64,000 bases of DNA from Bordetella sp. BOR01 (lineage in GTDB: Bacteria > Pseudomonadota > Gammaproteobacteria > Burkholderiales > Burkholderiaceae_B). The DNA lies in contig NZ_JAHUWT010000003.1 of assembly GCF_019218885.1 (NCBI RefSeq), forward strand, positions 62,001-126,000. The letters are read 5' to 3'. The notes below the pieces were generated by a model. That model searched no databases. It saw nothing but the letters and a program-made list of their open reading frames with translations, and was not told where the DNA came from. Of this stretch, positions 52,398 to 62,562 are shown in pieces (the first letter of the stretch is position 1; each line of letters begins with the position of its first letter). A program made the translations under genes and the position numbers.

Positions 52398-53339
52398 CTA
52401 GGCCGGCAAGCCGATGTCGTAAGCCGCGCGCAATTGCGCGTCGATATCGGCACGGCTGGGCGTATGGTTCTGGGGGCCGCGCGAAGCGATCTTGATCGCC
52501 CCCATCAAGTTGGCCAGGCGGCAGCTATCCAGCCAGTTCCAGCCGTTGGTCAACCCGTACAGCAGCCCCGCGCGATGCGCGTCGCCGCAGCCCGTGGGGT
52601 CGACCACCGCGGTGGGACGAACCGGCGGGACTTCGATACTGGTGCCATCGACCAGCAGCGTGGCGCCTTCCGCACCGCGCGTCACCACCACGGCCTGCAA
52701 GCCGGCAGCAATCTGCGCCATGCTGCGGCCCGTGCGCTGCTCGACCACGCCGGCCTCGTAGTCGTTGACGGTCAGCGCCTGGGCCATGCCCAGCATGCGG
52801 TCGAGATCGGCCCCGTCGAACAGCGGCATGGCCTGGCCCAGGTCGAAAATGAACGGGATACCGGCGGCGTGCAGCCGTTCGGCATGGGCGAACATGCCGG
52901 CCTTGGCATCCGGCGCGACGATGGCCCAGGCGGCCTGGGCGCCGCCAAGGTCGTTCTGCGCCGAGAGTTCCATGGCGCCGGGGTGGAATGCGGCGATCTG
53001 ATTGTCTTCGAGATCAGTGGTGATGAAGCACTGGGCCGTGAAGGTGCCCGGCATGACGCGCAGGCGCGAAGTGTCTATCCCCAGGCTGGTGAAGCGCTCC
53101 AGGTAGTCGGTGGCGTCGTCGCCCACGGTGGCCACGGGCACCGGGTGGCCGCCCAGCAGCTTCAGGTTGTAGGCGATATTGCCGGCGCATCCACCATATT
53201 CCTTGCGCATGGCCGGTACCAGGAACGACACGCTGAGCGATTGGATGCGATCGGGCAGGATGTGCTCTTTGAAGCGGCCATCGAATACCGCGATGGTGTC
53301 GAACGCCATCGAACCGCAAACCAGAACAGGAGCCGTCAT
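52398..53339 (-). CDS. PfkB family carbohydrate/nucleoside kinase
   Basis: A 313-residue ribokinase-fold sugar or nucleoside kinase. The N-terminal CGSMAFDTIAVFDG and GGCAGNIAYNLKLLGG (substrate side), and the C-terminal VVDPTGCGDAHRAGLLYG (anion hole and catalytic Asp), are clear. The usual GAGD reads GCGD here. It is often annotated as an adenosine kinase-like enzyme, but the substrate is not certain. The ATG at 53339 is preferred because AAGGA lies 8 bases before it; an in-frame ATG three codons upstream overlaps that ribosome site. It starts 12 bp after the DUF3426 gene. Confidence 0.91.
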   Translation of the reverse strand: MTAPVLVCGSMAFDTIAVFDGRFKEHILPDRIQSLSVSFLVPAMRKEYGGCAGNIAYNLKLLGGHPVPVATVGDDATDYLERFTSLGIDTSRLRVMPGTFTAQCFITTDLEDNQIAAFHPGAMELSAQNDLGGAQAAWAIVAPDAKAGMFAHAERLHAAGIPFIFDLGQAMPLFDGADLDRMLGMAQALTVNDYEAGVVEQRTGRSMAQIAAGLQAVVVTRGAEGATLLVDGTSIEVPPVRPTAVVDPTGCGDAHRAGLLYGLTNGWNWLDSCRLANLMGAIKIASRGPQNHTPSRADIDAQLRAAYDIGLPA

Positions 53340-53351
53340 GCTTGTCATCCT

Positions 53352-54512
53352 TCAGGGAAAGAACTTGTCGAGTTGGTAGCCGTTTACATGGGCGCCGGAC
53401 ACGTCGATAGGCACCTCGATATTGATCTCGGCACCGGGCTCGAAGGGGCCCGCCGCCTGGCTGGGCGACAGATAGTCTTCAGGCCGCAGCACCTTGCGTA
53501 CCACCACGGTATCGGAAAGATCGGTCAGGTCGAGCAACAGCGCCGGCCAATGCTGGGGTTTGTCGTAGCGGTTGCGCAGGGAAACCCGCAACACCAGGCT
53601 GCTGAGATCGTCCCGGGCGGATGCCCCGGCCTGGCCGCGCGGCGGCTGCAGCGATGAAGACGTAATGAAAATACGTTCGATGCGACGCGCGTAGCCGATC
53701 TGGCAGCCCAGCGGCTGGCACAGGCTGGCAAGCAGCGGGCGCAGCGGCGGCGCGGCGGTCGCGATGGCCGAGCGATACACATACACCAATTGCAGCGCCA
53801 ACAGCAGCAAGCCGAGCACGCAGGCATAGCCCCACAGGCTGCGCAGCAAATGACGGCGGTCCTGGCGGTCGGTATCCAGGAATTCGGGCGGCGTACGGCC
53901 CACGTCGGTGGCGCCGTAATAGCGGGTGCGGGCCTCGCCCAGCACGGCGGGCTGGACCGTGACATGGGGGGCGTCGGATTCGGACTCGGCCTCGGCCATG
54001 CCGGCGTCAGCATCTGGGGTTTCGGTGCCGGCCTCGAGCGGTATCCGGACGCCGGGGCCGGCAGCGACGGGTTCCGCCCGCAACGTGGGCTCGTCATCGT
54101 CGGTGGGCTCGTCGTCGAATGCGTCTAAGTCATCGGCTTCGGTGGCCTGGCCGACATAGGGATCGTGCCGCCGGATGTCGGAGCGGCCCCGCAAGACGGC
54201 CGGAGAAGCGCCCAGGCTGGGTTCGGGCCGCGCCGACAAATGCGGGATGGGCGCCGCGGCAGGATCGGCAATCGGCCGTATCGGCGATGGCGCGGATACC
54301 GATTCGGATTCGGATTCGGGCAGGGGTCCCGCCGCCGGCGGTGCCTGCCGGGCGGACGGATCGGCTTGCGGAATTTGCGCAACCAGGCAGGCACGGCCAT
54401 CGAACACCGTCGCGCAGGCGCCGCAGCGCACCAGGCCGTTGCGCACCCGCAGTTGGTCGGGCACCACCTTGAAGGCGGTGCCGCACTGCGGGCAGCGGGT
54501 CGTCATGGCCAT
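53352..54512 (-). CDS. Zinc-ribbon DUF3426 membrane protein
   Basis: A 386-residue protein. Residues ~5-40 form an MJ0042-type zinc ribbon (TRCPQCGTAFKV, then VRCGACATVFDG). A long acidic Ser/Glu/Asp/Pro-rich linker (~60-200) follows, then one transmembrane helix (GYACVLGLLLLALQLVYVY, ~230-250) and a C-terminal DUF3426 beta domain (LVLRVSLRNRYDKPQHWPAL, GAEINIEVPIDVSG). The function is unknown; in beta-proteobacteria it follows prmA, as here (23 bp gap). Two in-frame ATGs, 54512 and 54506, are both possible. Confidence 0.9.
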   Translation of the reverse strand: MAMTTRCPQCGTAFKVVPDQLRVRNGLVRCGACATVFDGRACLVAQIPQADPSARQAPPAAGPLPESESESVSAPSPIRPIADPAAAPIPHLSARPEPSLGASPAVLRGRSDIRRHDPYVGQATEADDLDAFDDEPTDDDEPTLRAEPVAAGPGVRIPLEAGTETPDADAGMAEAESESDAPHVTVQPAVLGEARTRYYGATDVGRTPPEFLDTDRQDRRHLLRSLWGYACVLGLLLLALQLVYVYRSAIATAAPPLRPLLASLCQPLGCQIGYARRIERIFITSSSLQPPRGQAGASARDDLSSLVLRVSLRNRYDKPQHWPALLLDLTDLSDTVVVRKVLRPEDYLSPSQAAGPFEPGAEINIEVPIDVSGAHVNGYQLDKFFP

Positions 54513-54535
54513 GGCGAGTTTTCCATGCGGCCCGC

Positions 54536-55456
54536 TCAGCTCTTGCGCCCGTGCAGGCAGACCCAGCCATCGCGGGTCTGCCAGACCGACATGGACAGCC
54601 AGGGCGCATAGGCGGCCGCCACTTCCTGGGCCTGGCGCTCGAGTACGCCCGACAGCACCAACTGGCCGCCCGCCGCGACGCGCCCGGCCAACATGGGAGC
54701 CAGCACCTTCAGCGGGTTGGACAGGATATTGGCCACCACCACCTGGTACGTGCCGTCGCTCAGCCCGTCGGGCAGCATGGCCTGCAGTTCGACCTGGTTG
54801 ACGCGGGCATTGTCGGCCGTGGCCTGCACTGCCTGCGGGTCGATGTCGACCGCGTCGGTGGCGCCGGCGCCCAGCTTGCGGGCCGCGATGGCCAGGATGC
54901 CTGAACCGCAGCCGTAGTCGAGCAACGTGGCGCCGGCCGGCAGTTCGGCCTCGAGCCAGGCCAGGCACAGATGGGTCGTGGGATGGCTGCCGGTGCCGAA
55001 GGCCAGGCCCGGATCGAGTTCGATATGGATAGCGTCGTCGGCCAGGCCGGCCAGGCCGGGCACGGCCGGATCGTCGCGATGCCAGCTGGGCACGATCCAG
55101 AGGCGCCGGGCGATATGAATGGGGCCGAACTGCGACTGCGTCAGGCGCACCCAGTCGGCATCGGGAACGTCGCGCAAGGTCCAGCCGCCGGCCAGGATGG
55201 GGTCGAGCCCGGCCCCGGCCATGGCCTGTTCGTAGACCTGCGCCGGATCGGCGCCATCGGGCAGCAGCGCCACGACGCGGTTGCGGTCCCAGGCCTGCAC
55301 ATCGGGTTCGGTGCCGGGTTCGCCGAACAACGGGCGCTCGGCCTCGGTGCCCAGGTCGGCATCTTCCACCGAGACCGACAACACGCCGGCTTCGAGCAGC
55401 GCATCGGACAGCGCTTCGGCCTGCGCCTCGAGGCAATGAAGCACAAGTTCACGCAT
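54536..55456 (-). CDS. prmA: Ribosomal protein L11 methyltransferase
   Basis: A 306-residue SAM-dependent methyltransferase that trimethylates L11. The N-terminal substrate-recognition domain (residues ~1-110) precedes the Rossmann core with [31 protein letters not shown] (SAM loop) and [18 protein letters not shown]. The start at 55456 ([10 protein letters not shown]) gives normal length. It is cotranscribed with accB-accC upstream (44 bp) and the DUF3426 gene downstream. Confidence 0.96.
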   Translation of the reverse strand: MRELVLHCLEAQAEALSDALLEAGVLSVSVEDADLGTEAERPLFGEPGTEPDVQAWDRNRVVALLPDGADPAQVYEQAMAGAGLDPILAGGWTLRDVPDADWVRLTQSQFGPIHIARRLWIVPSWHRDDPAVPGLAGLADDAIHIELDPGLAFGTGSHPTTHLCLAWLEAELPAGATLLDYGCGSGILAIAARKLGAGATDAVDIDPQAVQATADNARVNQVELQAMLPDGLSDGTYQVVVANILSNPLKVLAPMLAGRVAAGGQLVLSGVLERQAQEVAAAYAPWLSMSVWQTRDGWVCLHGRKS

Positions 55457-55500
55457 GGCGGTTCTTCCGGTAAGGCGGGCCATGACGGCCCGCCTGTGCA

Positions 55501-56847
55501 TCAAGGGCGCTGGGCCAGCTTTTGCTCGAGATAATGGATGCTGGTGCCGCCTTCGATGAAGCGGGCATCCTGCAGCAGTTCGCGATGCAGCGGGATATTG
55601 GTGGAAATGCCTTCCACCACCATCTCGGACAGCGCAATGCGCATGCGGGCCAGCGCCTGGTCGCGCGTGTCACCGTACGTGATGACCTTGGCGATCATCG
55701 AGTCGTAGTTGGGCGGCACGAAATAGCCGTTGAAGGCGTGCGAATCGATGCGCACCCCGGGCCCGCCCGGCGTATGCCAGTTGGTGATGCGGCCGGGGCT
55801 GGGCACGAAGCGGAACGGATCTTCGGCGTTGATGCGGCATTCGAGGGCATGGCCCTTGAACACGACATCGCGCTGGCGCAACAGGAACTTCTCGCCTGCG
55901 GCGATGCGGATCTGCTGCTGGACCAGATCGATGCCGGTGATCAGCTCGGTGACGGGGTGTTCGACCTGGATACGGGTGTTCATTTCGATGAAATAGAACT
56001 CGCCGTTTTCGTACAGGAACTCGAACGTGCCCGCGCCGCGATAGCCCATTTTGCGGCAGGCGTCGGCGCAGCGGTCGCCGATGCGCTCGATCAGGCGGCG
56101 GGCAATACCCGGGGCCGGCGCTTCTTCGATGACCTTCTGGTGGCGGCGCTGCATGGAGCAATCGCGCTCGCCCAGCCAGACGGCATTGCGCCCGCCATCG
56201 GCCAGCACCTGGATTTCTACATGGCGCGGGTTCTCGAGGAACTTCTCCATATAGACTTCGGGGTTGTTGAAGGCGGCACCGGCCTCGGAGCGGGTCATGG
56301 CCACGGCATTGAGCAGCGCGGCCTCGGTATAGACCACGCGCATGCCACGCCCACCACCCCCGCCAGCGGCCTTGATGATCACGGGATAGCCCACTTCGCG
56401 GGCCACGCGCACGATTTCCTGCGGGTCGTCGGGCAGCGCGCCTTCCGAGCCGGGCACCACCGGCACGCCGGCTTCGATCATGGAGCGCTTGGCGCTGACC
56501 TTGTCGCCCATCAGCCGGATGGTTTCGGGACGCGGTCCGATGAACACGAAACCGCTTTTCTCGACCCGGTCGGCGAAATCGGCGTTTTCGGACAGGAAGC
56601 CGTAGCCCGGGTGGATGGCCTCGGAATCGGTGACTTCGGCCGCCGAGATGATGGCGGGCATGTTCAGGTAGCTTTCGCGCGACGGCGCCGGCCCGATGCA
56701 CACGGACTCGTCGGCCAGGCGTACGTACTTGGCGTCGCGGTCGGCCTCGGAGTGCACCACCACCGTCTTGATGCCGAGCTCGCGGCAGGCACGTTGAACG
56801 CGCAGCGCGATCTCGCCGCGATTGGCGATCAGGATTTTTTCAAACAT
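55501..56847 (-). CDS. accC: Biotin carboxylase, acetyl-CoA carboxylase subunit
   Basis: A 448-residue biotin carboxylase that carboxylates the biotin on AccB at the expense of [23 protein letters not shown], the glycine-rich ATP loop [46 protein letters not shown] and RINAEDP are all present, and the length is standard. It follows accB by 8 bp, as in most bacteria, and supplies malonyl-CoA for fatty acid synthesis. Confidence 0.97.
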   Translation of the reverse strand: MFEKILIANRGEIALRVQRACRELGIKTVVVHSEADRDAKYVRLADESVCIGPAPSRESYLNMPAIISAAEVTDSEAIHPGYGFLSENADFADRVEKSGFVFIGPRPETIRLMGDKVSAKRSMIEAGVPVVPGSEGALPDDPQEIVRVAREVGYPVIIKAAGGGGGRGMRVVYTEAALLNAVAMTRSEAGAAFNNPEVYMEKFLENPRHVEIQVLADGGRNAVWLGERDCSMQRRHQKVIEEAPAPGIARRLIERIGDRCADACRKMGYRGAGTFEFLYENGEFYFIEMNTRIQVEHPVTELITGIDLVQQQIRIAAGEKFLLRQRDVVFKGHALECRINAEDPFRFVPSPGRITNWHTPGGPGVRIDSHAFNGYFVPPNYDSMIAKVITYGDTRDQALARMRIALSEMVVEGISTNIPLHRELLQDARFIEGGTSIHYLEQKLAQRP

Positions 56848-56855
56848 ATCAGCAA

Positions 56856-57305
56856 TCAGCCAATGACGAACAGCGGTTGGCCGTATTCGACGGGTTCGCC
56901 GTTCTCGACGAGGATCTCTTTGATGACGCCGGACTTGTCGGCTTCGATTTCATTGAGCAGCTTCATGGCTTCAATGATGCACAACGGGTCGCCTTCCTTG
57001 ACCGACTGGCCTACATCGATGAAGGGCGCGGCGCCGGGGTTGGGCGCGCGATAGAAGGTGCCCACCATGGGTGCCTTGACGACGTGGCCTTGCACGGCGG
57101 GCGGGGCTTCGGGGGCCGGCGCGGCAGGGGCGGCGGCCGGGGCAGCGGCGGCGGCGGGCGCTTCGGGCATATGGTAGGCCACCGGTTGCAGGGTCTGCGA
57201 GAACTTGACGATGCGGACCTTGCCTTCGCCTTCGGTGATTTCAAGCTCGGCAATGCCCGATTCCGCCACCAGGTCGATCAGGGTCTTGAGTTTTCGGAGG
57301 TCCAT
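56856..57305 (-). CDS. accB: Biotin carboxyl carrier protein of acetyl-CoA carboxylase
   Basis: A 149-residue BCCP. The N-terminal helical part ([21 protein letters not shown]) is followed by an Ala/Pro-rich mobile linker (~residues 48-70) and a biotinyl domain with the acceptor Lys115 in EAMKL. It carries the carboxybiotin between AccC and the AccAD transferase. It is the first gene of accB-accC-prmA and is preceded by a 99-bp gap after aroQ, enough for a promoter. Confidence 0.97.
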   Translation of the reverse strand: MDLRKLKTLIDLVAESGIAELEITEGEGKVRIVKFSQTLQPVAYHMPEAPAAAAAPAAAPAAPAPEAPPAVQGHVVKAPMVGTFYRAPNPGAAPFIDVGQSVKEGDPLCIIEAMKLLNEIEADKSGVIKEILVENGEPVEYGQPLFVIG

Positions 57306-57404
57306 AGAAGCTGCTTCCCGATTAGTGTTGGCGGCGCGTTGCGTCAGGGCCGCGCCATATTGTATGTGGAGGTAAGGAGTGAATCCGGAGACTGGAATGC
57401 CGCA

Positions 57405-57839
57405 CTAATGCCGTGCCGCATAACGCACTGCCGCCTCGTAGCCGTCGGCCCCCAGGCCGCAGACCAGGCCGACGGCCAGGTCGGATAGGTAGGAATGCTG
57501 CCGGAATGGCTCGCGTTTATACAAGTTCGACAAATGTACTTCAACAAAAGGGATCGCGGCCGCTGCCAGCGCGTCGCGCACCGCGACGCTGGTGTGCGTG
57601 TAGGCCGCCGCGTTGATGACGATGAAATCGGTGCCGTCCTGGCGGGCGGCCTGGATACGATCGACCAGCGCGCCTTCGTGGTTGCTTTGCCATGCGGTCA
57701 GCCCGACCCCAAGCTGCGCGGCCAGCGTGTCCAGGCCCTGGTTGATCTGCGCCAGCGTCAAGCTGCCATAAATATGGGGCTCGCGAGAACCCAGCAGGTT
57801 CAGGTTGGGGCCGTGCAAAACCAGGATTTGTTGCGCCAT
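57405..57839 (-). CDS. aroQ: 3-dehydroquinate dehydratase, type II
   Basis: A 144-residue type II dehydroquinase of the shikimate pathway. The N-terminal [21 protein letters not shown] holds the catalytic Tyr region and the mobile loop. [15 protein letters not shown], the [17 protein letters not shown] stretch and [15 protein letters not shown] follow. The start at 57839 ([10 protein letters not shown]) gives family length. Its position just upstream of accB is common in proteobacteria. aroE lies at the right edge of the window. Confidence 0.97.
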   Translation of the reverse strand: MAQQILVLHGPNLNLLGSREPHIYGSLTLAQINQGLDTLAAQLGVGLTAWQSNHEGALVDRIQAARQDGTDFIVINAAAYTHTSVAVRDALAAAAIPFVEVHLSNLYKREPFRQHSYLSDLAVGLVCGLGADGYEAAVRYAARH

Positions 57840-57974
57840 GTGGGTTGCGCCGGAAGGCCAGCCGCAAAGTGTCGGCAAAACTATCGATAAACCGCCTTTT
57901 TACGCCTATTCACATCATTTGTCCAACAGATACGCGGCGGCGGTGCAATATTGTTACTGAATAAAACAGCCGGA

Positions 57975-58520
57975 TCAGGTGGACAATCCGGCAAGCGTGC
58001 GGTCGAGATCGTCCATCTGAATCTGGCCCAGGATTTTCCGGCTAATTCGGCCATTGGCATCGAAAACCAGCGTAAATGGCAAGCCGCCAGCTGGGTTGCC
58101 CAAGGTGCGCAGGGTGTCGATGGCCCCGCCCCCCATTACCAGCAGCGGGTAGGACACCGGCACTTTTTGCAGAAATTCCCGCATGTTCTCGGCTTTATCC
58201 ACGCCGATTCCCACGAACTGGATGCCCGCATGCTTTTCGTGCAGGGCTTGCAGTTCGGGCATTTCTTTCACGCAAGGGGCGCACCAGGTTGCCCAGAAAT
58301 TGACCACCATGGGCCGCCCCTGCCATTCGGCCAGCGTGTGGGAGTTGCCATCGAGGTCAGGCAGCGGCAGCGTGCGCAAGGCGGCAACCGGATCACCGGC
58401 GGCAGGGGGAGCAACATCGGGCACGGCGCTGGCGCGGTTGCGTTCGCGGTAAGCATAGCCACCGGCTGCGGCGGCAACGGCCACCGCGGCGCCGGCATAC
58501 AAGAAAAGGCGGCGATTCAT
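57975..58520 (-). CDS. TlpA-like periplasmic thioredoxin
   Basis: A 181-residue thiol-disulfide oxidoreductase with an N-terminal membrane anchor (residues ~5-24). A thioredoxin fold follows, with active site WCAPC (Cys80 and Cys83) in VVNFWATWCAPCVKEMPELQ. The cis-Pro segment is GLPFTLVFDANG. It probably acts in the periplasm in cytochrome c maturation or general thiol reduction, like TlpA/ResA. It is divergent from mpl with 69 bp between the starts. Confidence 0.93.
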   Translation of the reverse strand: MNRRLFLYAGAAVAVAAAAGGYAYRERNRASAVPDVAPPAAGDPVAALRTLPLPDLDGNSHTLAEWQGRPMVVNFWATWCAPCVKEMPELQALHEKHAGIQFVGIGVDKAENMREFLQKVPVSYPLLVMGGGAIDTLRTLGNPAGGLPFTLVFDANGRISRKILGQIQMDDLDRTLAGLST

Positions 58521-58589
58521 GGCCCGATCATAACCGCAGGCGCCGAATGGCGGTGGGCGAGCCTCTACAATGCGGCCAGGAGAACATCA

Positions 58590-59966
58590 ATGCACCTGCA
58601 TATTCTTGGCATTTGCGGCACTTTCATGGGTGGGTTGGCGCTGATCGCGCGGGCGGCCGGACACCGGGTCACGGGTTGCGATACGGCCGTGTATCCGCCG
58701 ATGAGCACCCAACTGGCCGAGCAGGGCATCGAACTGATCGAAGGCTATGGCGCCGACCAGCTTGCCCTGGCGCCTGACCTGTACGTGATCGGCAACGTCG
58801 TGACGCGCGGCAACCCGCTGATGGAAGCCATTCTGGATGCAGGTGCCCGCTATGTGTCGGGCCCGCAATGGCTGGGCGACAACGTACTGCCCGGCGCCCA
58901 TGTGCTGGCGGTGGCCGGCACGCACGGCAAGACCACCACCAGTTCGATGCTGGCCTGGATACTCGAGGCGGCCGGCCTGCGGCCCAATTTCCTGATCGGC
59001 GGGGTTGCGCACGACCTGAAGGTGTCGGCCCGCTACGATCCGGCGGTGCAGCCGTTCGTGATCGAGGCCGACGAATACGACACGGCCTTTTTCGACAAGC
59101 GCTCGAAGTTCGTGCATTACCGCCCTCGCACCGCCATCTTGAACAACCTGGAATACGACCACGCCGACATCTTCCCGGATCTGGCGGCCATCGAGACGCA
59201 ATTCCACCACCTGGTGCGCACGATTCCCGGGCGCGGCCGCATTGTGCTGCCCACCGGCAGCGCCGCGCTGGACCGGGTCATGGCGCGCGGCTGCTGGTCG
59301 GAAACCGCGAGCTTCGGCCCAGGCGGCGCGTGGCAGGCCGGCCCGGCCGATGCGGACGGCGCATTCGAGGTACGGCGCGATGGCAGATCGATGGGCATAG
59401 TGCGCTGGACGCTGGGCGGCGAGCACAATCGCCTGAATGCCCTGGCGGCGCTGGCGGCGGCCGAACACGCCGGCGTGGACCCGGCCGAAGGCGTGGCGGC
59501 CCTGGGCCGCTTCGGCGGCGTGAAACGCCGCATGGAACTGCGCGGCACCGCCGGTGGCATCAAGGTGTACGACGACTTCGCCCACCACCCTACCGCCATC
59601 GAGACCACCCTGGAAGGCCTGCGGCGCCAGGTGGGGCAGGCTCGCATCCTGGCGGTGCTGGAGCCGCGCTCGAACACCATGAAACTGGGCGCCATGGCGG
59701 CACGCCTGCCCGATGCGCTGCGCCTGGCCGACCGGGTCTTCTGCTTTGGCGCCCGCAACGGCAAGCATGCGCTGGGCTGGAATCCGGACGAAGTGCTGGC
59801 CCCGCTGGGCGAGCGCGCCGCCAGCTACGATGACCTGGACGCCCTGGTGGCCGCGGTGGCGCAGGCGGCCCGGCCTGGCGACCATGTGCTGGTCATGAGC
59901 AACGGCGGCTTCGGCGGCGTGCACGGCAAGCTGCTCGACGCGCTGGCGCGGCGAGAAACGCCATGA
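58590..59966 (+). CDS. mpl: UDP-N-acetylmuramate:L-alanyl-gamma-D-glutamyl-meso-DAP ligase
   Basis: A 458-residue Mur-type ligase that reuses murein tripeptide. MHLHILGICGTFMGGLALIARAAGH binds the UDP-sugar, and AVAGTHGKTTTSSMLAWIL (~residue 110) is the ATP loop. IEADEYDTAFFDKRSKFVHY and NNLEYDHADIF are family-specific. The start at 58590 follows AGGAG. It overlaps the next gene by four bases (ATGA). With anmK it marks active cell-wall recycling in this organism. Confidence 0.96.
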   Translation: MHLHILGICGTFMGGLALIARAAGHRVTGCDTAVYPPMSTQLAEQGIELIEGYGADQLALAPDLYVIGNVVTRGNPLMEAILDAGARYVSGPQWLGDNVLPGAHVLAVAGTHGKTTTSSMLAWILEAAGLRPNFLIGGVAHDLKVSARYDPAVQPFVIEADEYDTAFFDKRSKFVHYRPRTAILNNLEYDHADIFPDLAAIETQFHHLVRTIPGRGRIVLPTGSAALDRVMARGCWSETASFGPGGAWQAGPADADGAFEVRRDGRSMGIVRWTLGGEHNRLNALAALAAAEHAGVDPAEGVAALGRFGGVKRRMELRGTAGGIKVYDDFAHHPTAIETTLEGLRRQVGQARILAVLEPRSNTMKLGAMAARLPDALRLADRVFCFGARNGKHALGWNPDEVLAPLGERAASYDDLDALVAAVAQAARPGDHVLVMSNGGFGGVHGKLLDALARRETP

Positions 59967-60562
59967 TTCTGTATTTGCATGGCTTTCGCTCGTCGCCCGG
60001 GTCGTTGAAGGCCCGCCTGATGGCGCAGGCCATGGCCGCCCGGGGCCTGGGGGGCGGGCGCGACTGGCAGTGCCCGCAATTGCCCGCCAGCCCGCGCCAG
60101 GCGCTGGACCTGGCACTGGGCCTGGCCCGCGACCAACTGGCCCAGGCGGACAGCCCGCGCCGCCTGACCATCATCGGGTCGTCGCTTGGCGGTTACTACG
60201 CCACCTGGCTGGCCGAGCAGCTGGACTGCAAGGCGGTGCTGCTGAACCCCGCGGTCGAGGCGGCACGCGACCTGGCCACGCAGGTGGGCCCGCATCGCAT
60301 GTATCATTCCGACGCGCCGTTCGAGTTCCGCGCCGAATACGTCGACGAACTGGCTGCGGCGCGGGTGCCGGCGGTGACGCAGCCCGAGCGCTATTTCCTG
60401 GTGGCCGCCACCGGCGACGAAGTGCTCGACTGGCAGGAAATGCAGGCGCGTTATGCCGGCTGCCGCCAGCGCATCGTGCAGGGCAGCGATCATGGCCTGT
60501 CGGATTTCGACCGCTGGCTGCCAGAAGTACTGGACTTCGCCCTTGAGACTGCCGGCCCCTGA
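59963..60562 (+). CDS. YqiA-like alpha/beta hydrolase
   Basis: A 199-residue small esterase of the YqiA/YcfP group: MILYLHGFRSSPGSLKARLM at the N-terminus, IIGSSLGGYYATWLAEQ with nucleophile Ser74, AATGDEVLDWQEM near the acidic residue, and a late QGSDHGLSDF with the likely catalytic His. The substrate is unknown. Its start overlaps the mpl stop codon (ATGA), so the two are translated together. Confidence 0.91.
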   Translation: MILYLHGFRSSPGSLKARLMAQAMAARGLGGGRDWQCPQLPASPRQALDLALGLARDQLAQADSPRRLTIIGSSLGGYYATWLAEQLDCKAVLLNPAVEAARDLATQVGPHRMYHSDAPFEFRAEYVDELAAARVPAVTQPERYFLVAATGDEVLDWQEMQARYAGCRQRIVQGSDHGLSDFDRWLPEVLDFALETAGP

Positions 60563-60647
60563 TAGCCCCCCTTACCTACCTATATAGACAAGCAGGTGCC
60601 CGCCCGTGCGGCACCAGCGCGAATGCCGCGCCACCGATGGACTGATC

Positions 60648-62531
60648 ATGTACGTGTTTTACGAAGAAGACGGCAGCTTCAAAGCCGGCAATATCCTGTC
60701 CGAAACCGATGCCAGCCTGCAGGTGGAGTCGGAATCGGGCAAGCGCAGCAAGATCAAGCGCGCCAACACGCTGTTCACATTCGCCGAGCCGGCGCCGGCC
60801 GCGCTGCTGGCCCAGGCCGCGCAGGCAGCCGAGGCGCTGGACCTGCAGTTCTTGTGGGAATGCGCGCCACAGGAAGAGTTCGACTCGTCCGCCCTGGCGG
60901 CCGATTACTTCGGCCACGCGCCCAGCGCCATGGAACAGGCCGCGCTGCTGATGCGGCTGCATGGCGCGCCGGCGCACTTTCACCGGCGCGGCAAGGGGCG
61001 CTACCGGCCCGCGCCCCCGGATATCCTGGCCGCCGCGCTGGCGGCGCTGGACAAGAAGCAGAAGCAGGCCGAACAGCAGCAGCAATGGGTCGACGAGATG
61101 GCCGCAGGCCGCCTGCCGGCGGAGATCGCCCAGGTTGCCGAAACGCTGCTGATCCGCCCCGACAAGAACAGCATGCCATGGAAAGCCCTGGATGCCGCCT
61201 GCGCCCGGCTGCAGAAAAGCCCCGACCGGCTACTGCTGGAGCTGGGCGCCTGGCCGCATCCGCTGGCCCTGCACAAGCGCCGCTTCCTGGCCACGCACTT
61301 CCCGCGCGGCACCGGCTTTCCGGATACGGCGGTGCCGTCGCTGGAACGCGAATTGCCGCTGGCCGATGCCGAAATCTATTCGGTGGATGACATCACCACG
61401 ACCGAAATCGACGATGCACTGTCGGTTACCGCCCTGCCCGACGGCAAGGTGCGCGTCGGCATCCACGTCGCCGCGCCCGGCCTGGCCGTGACCCGCGACA
61501 GCGAACTCGACAAGCTGGCGCGCGCGCGCCTGTCGACCGTGTACATGCCGGGCGAGAAGATCCCCATGCAGCCGGACAACGTCATCCAGGCGTTTTCGCT
61601 GGATGCGGGCCGCGAGGTGCCGGCGCTGTCGCTCTATGTGACGGCCGACCCGGCCAGCGGCGAGATCGCCGCGTCCGAGACCCGGCTGGAACGCGTGGTG
61701 GTGCGCCAGAACCTGCGCCACAACGAGCTGGACGGGCAGATCACCGAGGCCGCCCTGAACGACCCCGACGCGCCGCTGCCTTATGGGCACTGGCTGCGGC
61801 CGCTGTGGCAATTGGCCAGTGCCCTGTCGGCGCAGCGCGATGCCGTGCGGGGCAAGCCCGAGAACAACTCGCGGGTGGAGTACAGCTTCTACCTGGACGG
61901 CAACCCCGACGACCCCGACACCCCGGTACGCCTGGTGCCGCGCCAGCGCAATGCGCCGTTGGACCGCATGGTGGCCGAATACATGATCCTGGCCAACAAC
62001 ATATGGGGCGGCTTGCTGCACCAGCACGGCGTGCCGGGCATCTACCGGTCGCAGCAGGCCGGGCGCGTGCGCATGAGCACCCAGGCCCTGCCTCACGAGG
62101 CGATTGGCGTGCCCCAGTATGCCTGGAGCACCTCGCCGCTGCGCCGCTATGTGGACCTGGTCAACCAGTGGCAATTGATTGCCGCGGTCGAGCACGGCGT
62201 GTCGGCCCGCCTGGTGGCCCCCTTCAAGCCGCGCGATGCCGACCTGTTCGCGATCATCGGCGCCTTCGACGCGCAGTACGCCGCCTGGAATGAATTCCAG
62301 GGCAACATGGAGCGCTACTGGTGCCTGCGCTGGCTGCAACAGCAAGGCATTACGCATGCCGTGGCGCACGTATTGCGCGACGATCTGGTGCGGCTGGGGA
62401 ATGCGCCGTTGGTGACCCGAGTGGGAGGGATGCCCGAGCTCGAACGGGGCACTGGAGTTCAATTGGATATCTTGGGGGCGGATGAATTGGGGTTGGAGTT
62501 GGATTGCCGGTATGTTGGGTTGGCTGCTTGA
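60648..62531 (+). CDS. RNB domain (RNase II family) exoribonuclease
   Basis: A 627-residue 3'-5' exoribonuclease-like protein. A short N-terminal region that could be a small cold-shock-like domain (MYVFYEEDGSFKAGNILSET) leads to the RNB core (~residues 225-540). The core has VDDITTTEIDDALSV (metal-binding Asp residues), IHVAAPGLAV, YMPGEKIPMQPDNVIQAFSLD and the late YAWSTSPLRRYVDLVNQWQL. A full C-terminal S1 domain is not obvious. The last ~60 bases use TTG and GGG codons unlike the rest of the gene. The start at 60648 is set by the conserved MYVFYEE-like N-terminus. Confidence 0.91.
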   Translation: MYVFYEEDGSFKAGNILSETDASLQVESESGKRSKIKRANTLFTFAEPAPAALLAQAAQAAEALDLQFLWECAPQEEFDSSALAADYFGHAPSAMEQAALLMRLHGAPAHFHRRGKGRYRPAPPDILAAALAALDKKQKQAEQQQQWVDEMAAGRLPAEIAQVAETLLIRPDKNSMPWKALDAACARLQKSPDRLLLELGAWPHPLALHKRRFLATHFPRGTGFPDTAVPSLERELPLADAEIYSVDDITTTEIDDALSVTALPDGKVRVGIHVAAPGLAVTRDSELDKLARARLSTVYMPGEKIPMQPDNVIQAFSLDAGREVPALSLYVTADPASGEIAASETRLERVVVRQNLRHNELDGQITEAALNDPDAPLPYGHWLRPLWQLASALSAQRDAVRGKPENNSRVEYSFYLDGNPDDPDTPVRLVPRQRNAPLDRMVAEYMILANNIWGGLLHQHGVPGIYRSQQAGRVRMSTQALPHEAIGVPQYAWSTSPLRRYVDLVNQWQLIAAVEHGVSARLVAPFKPRDADLFAIIGAFDAQYAAWNEFQGNMERYWCLRWLQQQGITHAVAHVLRDDLVRLGNAPLVTRVGGMPELERGTGVQLDILGADELGLELDCRYVGLAA

Positions 62532-62562
62532 TTGAGGCGGGTTTTGCCGGGGTGCGGGGGTT

